64,000 nt of DNA from Deltaproteobacteria bacterium (GTDB lineage Bacteria; Desulfobacterota; Desulfobacteria; Desulfobacterales; Desulfosarcinaceae). The position numbers and the translations under genes were made by a program. A model generated the notes under the pieces. The model made no database searches. It was given only the letters and a program-made list of their open reading frames with translations, and was not told the DNA's origin. How positions within the stretch are numbered: the stretch's first letter is position 1; each line of letters opens with the position of its first letter. The stretch is from assembly GCA_020444075.1 (NCBI GenBank), contig JAHLLR010000010.1:1-64000 (forward strand), read 5' to 3'. This document shows positions 60,532-64,000 of the stretch, in pieces.

Positions 60532-60572
60532 AAACCGACCGGCTGTAATATAAACCGACTGATTGGTCGATG
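60532..60572. promoter_or_regulatory. Candidate TetR operator repeats
   Basis: AAACCGACCGGCTG (60532-60545) and AAACCGACTGATTG (60552-60565) are near-identical direct repeats 20 bases apart; the second continues to CGACTGATTGGTCG, an inverted repeat (CGAC/GTCG). Located 118-158 bases upstream of the TetR gene. Rest of 60415-60786 shows no gene. Confidence 0.55.
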
Positions 60573-60786
60573 GACACTAATATTTTTTTGAACGAATAAT
60601 GTCAAGATTAATTTTGGCATGTAGATTTTTTGTGAATAGCATTCATTGAAAGAGGCGACATATCGTTATGCAGCGGGGTAAATGGCGGTCGTTTGAGAGC
60701 GCCGGGGGCGATCGGCCAGGGAGGCCCAATGATGGGGACGGCGGCCGACACGGATTGCCCAATCCGGAGGGCCGACAATCCGGCGG

Positions 60787-61389
60787 TCAGGGGGCGGGCA
60801 TCAGCCATACCGCACCGGCAAAGCGTTTGGCGGCGCCGGTGCGAACGAAGACATTGGTGTAGGCCGTTTCGCCCGGAGACGGCGGCGCGTCGAGTTCCAC
60901 CATGCCGTTGGCATCGGTGAGGCCGTATTGAAGGGTATTGGTACCTGAAAACTGGAAGATTACCTGTTGATCGGCGGCTGGCTGAACCACCGCACACGGG
61001 ACCATCTTTCCCGTGGGTACATCCTCAATGGGGGTTCGGTTTTCACTGTTGGTGACGATGGCATTGGCAACCACCAGATCGAGGATGCCCAATCCGAAAA
61101 AACCGATTTCGATAATGGCTGGCAATACGCCATGGAGCTGTTTACGGCTCACCGTTTCACGGGAGATCATTTCCCGGCACATGGGCGTCTGGGTTAGCCG
61201 CAACCTCCGGTCTCCCGGGTTTTTGAAGGCGTCGAATTGAAGCTCCACGGTGCCGCTCAGGTGCTTTTCGCCTTCCACGATGGTGGTCTGGCGGGGGCTG
61301 GAGGAGGTCAACGAACTGGCGCATCCGGCAGTCAGCAGGGCCAGCCCTGCGGGGACGATCACCATCCATCTGAAAAACCGCAGTTTCAT
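60787..61389 (-). CDS. Lipoprotein of unknown function
   Basis: 200 residues. Lipobox LTAGC (Cys23). Contains a hydrophobic segment LPAIIEIGFFGLGILDLVVANAIV (about 89-112) and a C-terminal strand-rich part with VELDAPPSPGETAYTNVFVRTGAAKRF that resembles a carboxypeptidase-regulatory-like or fibronectin-like domain. Nine bases after the PstS-like gene, so co-transcribed. Likely envelope-anchored. Family not recognised. Confidence 0.75.
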   Translation of the reverse strand: MKLRFFRWMVIVPAGLALLTAGCASSLTSSSPRQTTIVEGEKHLSGTVELQFDAFKNPGDRRLRLTQTPMCREMISRETVSRKQLHGVLPAIIEIGFFGLGILDLVVANAIVTNSENRTPIEDVPTGKMVPCAVVQPAADQQVIFQFSGTNTLQYGLTDANGMVELDAPPSPGETAYTNVFVRTGAAKRFAGAVWLMPAP

Positions 61390-61398
61390 GGCCGGCTC

Positions 61399-62190
61399 CT
61401 AATCGATTACAGGAAACATGTGGTGGGTCACGATAAAATTGGTCACCCGCTCCGACAGGGCAAAATCGATGAACGCCCGTGCCTGGGGGCTGGGCTTGCC
61501 GCGGGTTACCAGTGAAAAGGTCTGGATATACGGATAGGTGACATCGGTGATGGCCTTGCCGTCAATGTCCAGCATCTTGATATCCGTTTGGTCATAGGCG
61601 GCCACATGGCCGATGAAGGAGACGGCTCCCGGGAGATAGCGCACCGCTTCGACCGCCGCCGTGGATTTCCAGGTCATATAATCATAGCGGATGTCGTTCA
61701 TGTGCATGGCCATGCGCTGAAAATTTTCAAAGGCTGCCGTATCCTTCCCCGGAACGATCACCGTTATGGGCATCTCCGTCCCGCAGATCGGTTTCCAGTT
61801 TTCCACTTCGCCGTTGAATATCCGGCGTACCTGATCGCCCGTGAGCGAAGAGGCCGGGCAATCACGATGAACGATGATGGCCATGGGGTCCCTGCAGATG
61901 GGGATTTCGATAAGACCGCTTTCTATTTCATGGACGTTGAGCGCTCTTGCGGAACCGGCAATCTCACTGAATCCGTTGAGCAGTCGACTGATGGCCAGGT
62001 TTGACGAGGATATGTGGGTGTTGACGGTAATGCCCGAAGTTTCGATGAATGACTGCATCAGCGGTTTTCCAAACGCTTCGGCGACCTGCGCGGAGCAGCT
62101 GAAATGCATGGCTTCAGCACAGAAAACCGAACACGCCGGCAGCAGATTCAACAGGACCACGGCATGAAAAAGCAAAAAATGACGTTTCAT
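61399..62190 (-). CDS. PstS-like periplasmic substrate-binding protein
   Basis: 263 residues with a Sec signal peptide (about 1-25, ending FCAEA). The mature sequence has FSCSAQVAEAFGKPLMQSF, GSARAL, IVHRDCPASSLTGDQVRRIFNGEVENWK and FSLVTRGKPSPQARAFIDFAL, the pattern of phosphate/oxyanion-binding PBP-like proteins. No ABC permease or ATPase genes follow; instead a lipoprotein. Such orphan PstS-like proteins may bind phosphate or other oxyanions for sensing. Specificity uncertain. Confidence 0.83.
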   Translation of the reverse strand: MKRHFLLFHAVVLLNLLPACSVFCAEAMHFSCSAQVAEAFGKPLMQSFIETSGITVNTHISSSNLAISRLLNGFSEIAGSARALNVHEIESGLIEIPICRDPMAIIVHRDCPASSLTGDQVRRIFNGEVENWKPICGTEMPITVIVPGKDTAAFENFQRMAMHMNDIRYDYMTWKSTAAVEAVRYLPGAVSFIGHVAAYDQTDIKMLDIDGKAITDVTYPYIQTFSLVTRGKPSPQARAFIDFALSERVTNFIVTHHMFPVID

Positions 62191-62439
62191 TGCTAATCTC
62201 CTCGGGTTCGGGCATGGAACGGGTATGGACAGGCAGGATTTTTAAGCCGATGTTTATACCGTCAACACTGCCTAAAAGCAATACCCCCGATTTCAGGCCC
62301 CGGGGGAGGGGGGCAATGATCGGAAGGGCAGGGAAAATACCGCTTCGCGGGTAACGGTGAAGGTCCGACGAAAACGCCCTGCCCGGGGGATGCGGTCGGC
62401 GCGCTTGTGGCGCCTTGACGGCAGCCGGTATCAGGTGTC
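62191..62439. other. Intergenic region with multiple hairpins
   Basis: 249 bases between two minus-strand genes. GGGCAGGG (about 62327) with CCCTGCCC (about 62379) and internal TACCGC/GCGGGTA pairing form a branched hairpin, and CCCCG/CGGGG another; likely terminator and leader structures. Confidence 0.45.
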
Positions 62440-64000
62440 TCAGGCCTGCGGGGAGGATTGGGGTAAAACCCCCTCTTCCGATTTCCCGGATGATTTTTCA
62501 TCGCTGGCCGGCCTGGCTCTGCGGCGCCATTTGATCGGTTCCCACAGCCCCCTTTCGGAAAAGCATCCCCATGCCCAGCGCAGCCAGGAAAGCAGGCTGA
62601 AGGCCAGCCAGAGGGACCAGACCAGCATGAGCAGGTGGTAGATCCACTGGGGCAGGCTCACCACCCAGGGGGTAGGCATCGTTCCGTCAATGCGGTCCTG
62701 GGTCCAGTTCAGTTGAAAACGCGTGGAGTGATTGCCGGCAATCTGCATGTCCGGGATGCCCAGCAACCCGCGTTCAATGGCGGTGTAGAGACCCACCAGG
62801 GCCGCCACGGTCAGGATCACCAGCAGCAACTGGATGCCGTTGAAGGCCAGGGCCTTTTCCGGCGCTTTCCGGCAGCGGATCCCCATGGCCAGCAGCCAGC
62901 CCACAACCAGCAGGGCAACACCCGCCGGCACCTGGGTCAGCCCGAGCCCCAGCAGCAACCAGTGGTGGGTGCGAAGGGGCGTGACCGTCGTTTTTCCCAG
63001 GCCCACCGCCACAAGGATCACCACGATCAGATAGCTCCAGAACAGAACGGCCGGTCCCAGCCTGGGCCCGCCAGCCAACAGAATCCAGCGGTGATCGGGC
63101 ATGTAAAAGGTCACGGCGGCATTGACGGCGGCACCGCCCACGTTGACCCGGGGGCCTTGAACCCGGGCCATCGAATCGTTTAATTGATTCCACTCCAGGA
63201 CCACCGTCTGGCTGCCCGGTTCCAGCGGCACGGTCACCAGTTGGCCGTCCTGACGGATGGGCAGGCTTTTGCCATCGATTGTGACCGCCTGCAGATTGGC
63301 CTGCGCCGGCAATTCGATCTGATGGTGCCCGCCTTGGCTGGAGCGGATGCCGAGGGTCAGCATCGCACGGGAAAACCGTTGCCCCGGGTTCAGTGTCAGC
63401 ATGGACCGGTCCACGGTGATCGTTCGGCCGGTTACCGCCTGGGGTCGGGACACGTCAATGGCAACCTGTTCCCCCGGCCACGGACGCCACTGCGGCTGCC
63501 AGTTGCGGTCGGCATCCTGATGGTGGACCGCGGCCAGACCCGACGTGCGGCAGCGCCACATTGTCGCGGCATCCAGGGTCCAGGATTCTGTCCAGCCGCC
63601 GTCCCGCGGCGCCGTCAGCAGGATCGTCGGAGCAATCGGAAGGGTCGTAGAAAACTCCGTTTCCATTTCATCCGGGCCCAGTGAAATCTGGGCAATCCCC
63701 TCTTCCACGTGAATGCCGGGGGTGGTGACCACGGCATTTTTGATCAGCGGAATGGAAAGCAATACCGGCACGCCCGGTTCGGTGAGCCGTTGAATGCGGG
63801 TCGTCACCTCCCACTGGATACCCAGGTGCAGGGTTCGCGCCACGTGAAAAAAGGGGGGAATATCGGTTCGGGAAATTTCCCTTGGCGATTCGCTGTCGCT
63901 CTGCATACGGGTCAGGGCAATCGTCGCTTCCATCGTGCCGTCAGGTCCAAACCCCCGGGCCTGCCACCCCACACCCGCGTAGGTGCCCACATGGGGAACG
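62440..64000 (-). CDS. Large membrane protein of unknown function, C-terminal part (cut by window edge)
   Basis: The frame is open to the window end; 520 codons are visible. The N-terminal 300 or so visible residues are strand-rich and soluble (GGWTESWTLDAATMWRCRTSG, PGSQTVVLEWNQ), probably periplasmic. The remainder has about five or six hydrophobic helices: AVLFWSYLIVVILVAVGLG, HHWLLLGLGLTQVPAGVALLVVGWLLAMG, IQLLLVILTVAALVGLYTAIE and PQWIYHLLMLVWSLWLAFSLLSWL, then a basic tail. Resembles large bacterial envelope proteins of unknown role; family not recognised. No start visible. Confidence 0.7.
   Translation of the reverse strand, partial: VPHVGTYAGVGWQARGFGPDGTMEATIALTRMQSDSESPREISRTDIPPFFHVARTLHLGIQWEVTTRIQRLTEPGVPVLLSIPLIKNAVVTTPGIHVEEGIAQISLGPDEMETEFSTTLPIAPTILLTAPRDGGWTESWTLDAATMWRCRTSGLAAVHHQDADRNWQPQWRPWPGEQVAIDVSRPQAVTGRTITVDRSMLTLNPGQRFSRAMLTLGIRSSQGGHHQIELPAQANLQAVTIDGKSLPIRQDGQLVTVPLEPGSQTVVLEWNQLNDSMARVQGPRVNVGGAAVNAAVTFYMPDHRWILLAGGPRLGPAVLFWSYLIVVILVAVGLGKTTVTPLRTHHWLLLGLGLTQVPAGVALLVVGWLLAMGIRCRKAPEKALAFNGIQLLLVILTVAALVGLYTAIERGLLGIPDMQIAGNHSTRFQLNWTQDRIDGTMPTPWVVSLPQWIYHLLMLVWSLWLAFSLLSWLRWAWGCFSERGLWEPIKWRRRARPASDEKSSGKSEEGVLPQSSPQA

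Overview
The window is a chromosomal segment from a GC-rich (roughly 60 percent) bacterium. It most resembles a sulfate-reducing or syntrophic Desulfobacterota lineage (Desulfosarcina/Desulfatitalea-like); this assignment is inference. It rests on an in-frame UGA at the catalytic position of MsrA (selenocysteine use), a c-type haem lipoprotein, many CoA-linked beta-oxidation genes, a zinc-site 'core' MetE, a tmRNA tag ending YNYAVAA and dispersed palindromic repeats. No rRNA, tRNA, CRISPR array or intact insertion sequence was seen.

Layout. 1-2746 (minus): start of the pyruvate dehydrogenase E2 gene (aceF, cut by the window edge) and complete aceE. 3150-6933 (plus): a tightly overlapping five-gene operon of SAM methyltransferase, class 1 isoprenoid-synthase-like protein, FtsX/LolCE-type permease, LolD-type ATPase and an 81-residue lipoprotein with two CxxCH haem motifs. 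6983-20094: mixed housekeeping and accessory genes, including an NYN-LOTUS protein, a vWA protein, a cytosolic sulfite-oxidase-fold enzyme, a MaoC hydratase, a selenoprotein MsrA lipoprotein, an AlaX-like protein, a PaaI thioesterase, cyclopropane fatty acid synthase and ketopantoate reductase. 20480-24428: a YbbA-YbbP-TesA export/esterase set, followed by a stand-alone protein resembling the phosphothreonine-lyase domain of class III lanthipeptide synthetases and OspF/SpvC effectors. 25288-38061: M1 aminopeptidase, small secreted proteins, a tandem-SBP protein with its hybrid histidine kinase, a cold-shock-like RRM protein, an acyl-CoA ligase and core-MetE.

38.1-43.8 kb is a patchwork of lower GC. 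It holds a truncated pilin remnant, a DksA/TraR zinc-finger protein, two orphan terminators, a (hydroxy)proline epimerase plus FAD oxidase pair and a truncated MNT nucleotidyltransferase, and it ends at the 3' end of the tmRNA gene (ssrA, minus strand). This is consistent with a decayed island at an ssrA attachment site.

43.9-51.2 kb (minus): a complete branched-chain amino acid ABC transporter (livG-K-H-M-F) headed by a FadR-type regulator with a promoter and perfect operator palindrome, then alanine dehydrogenase. 51.7-60.4 kb (minus): a TetR-headed acyl-CoA degradation cluster (SCP2 protein, two DUF2148 ferredoxin-type proteins, acyl-CoA ligase, acyl-CoA dehydrogenase, SCP-x type thiolase, SDR, epimerase). 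60.8-64.0 kb (minus): a lipoprotein, a PstS-like binding protein and a large membrane protein cut by the window edge.

Together the genes describe an anaerobe that imports and oxidises amino acids and organic/fatty acids via CoA esters, with envelope transport and redox-repair functions. The best leads are the selenoprotein MsrA, the orphan lanthipeptide-lyase-like protein and the isoprenoid/ABC/haem-lipoprotein operon.
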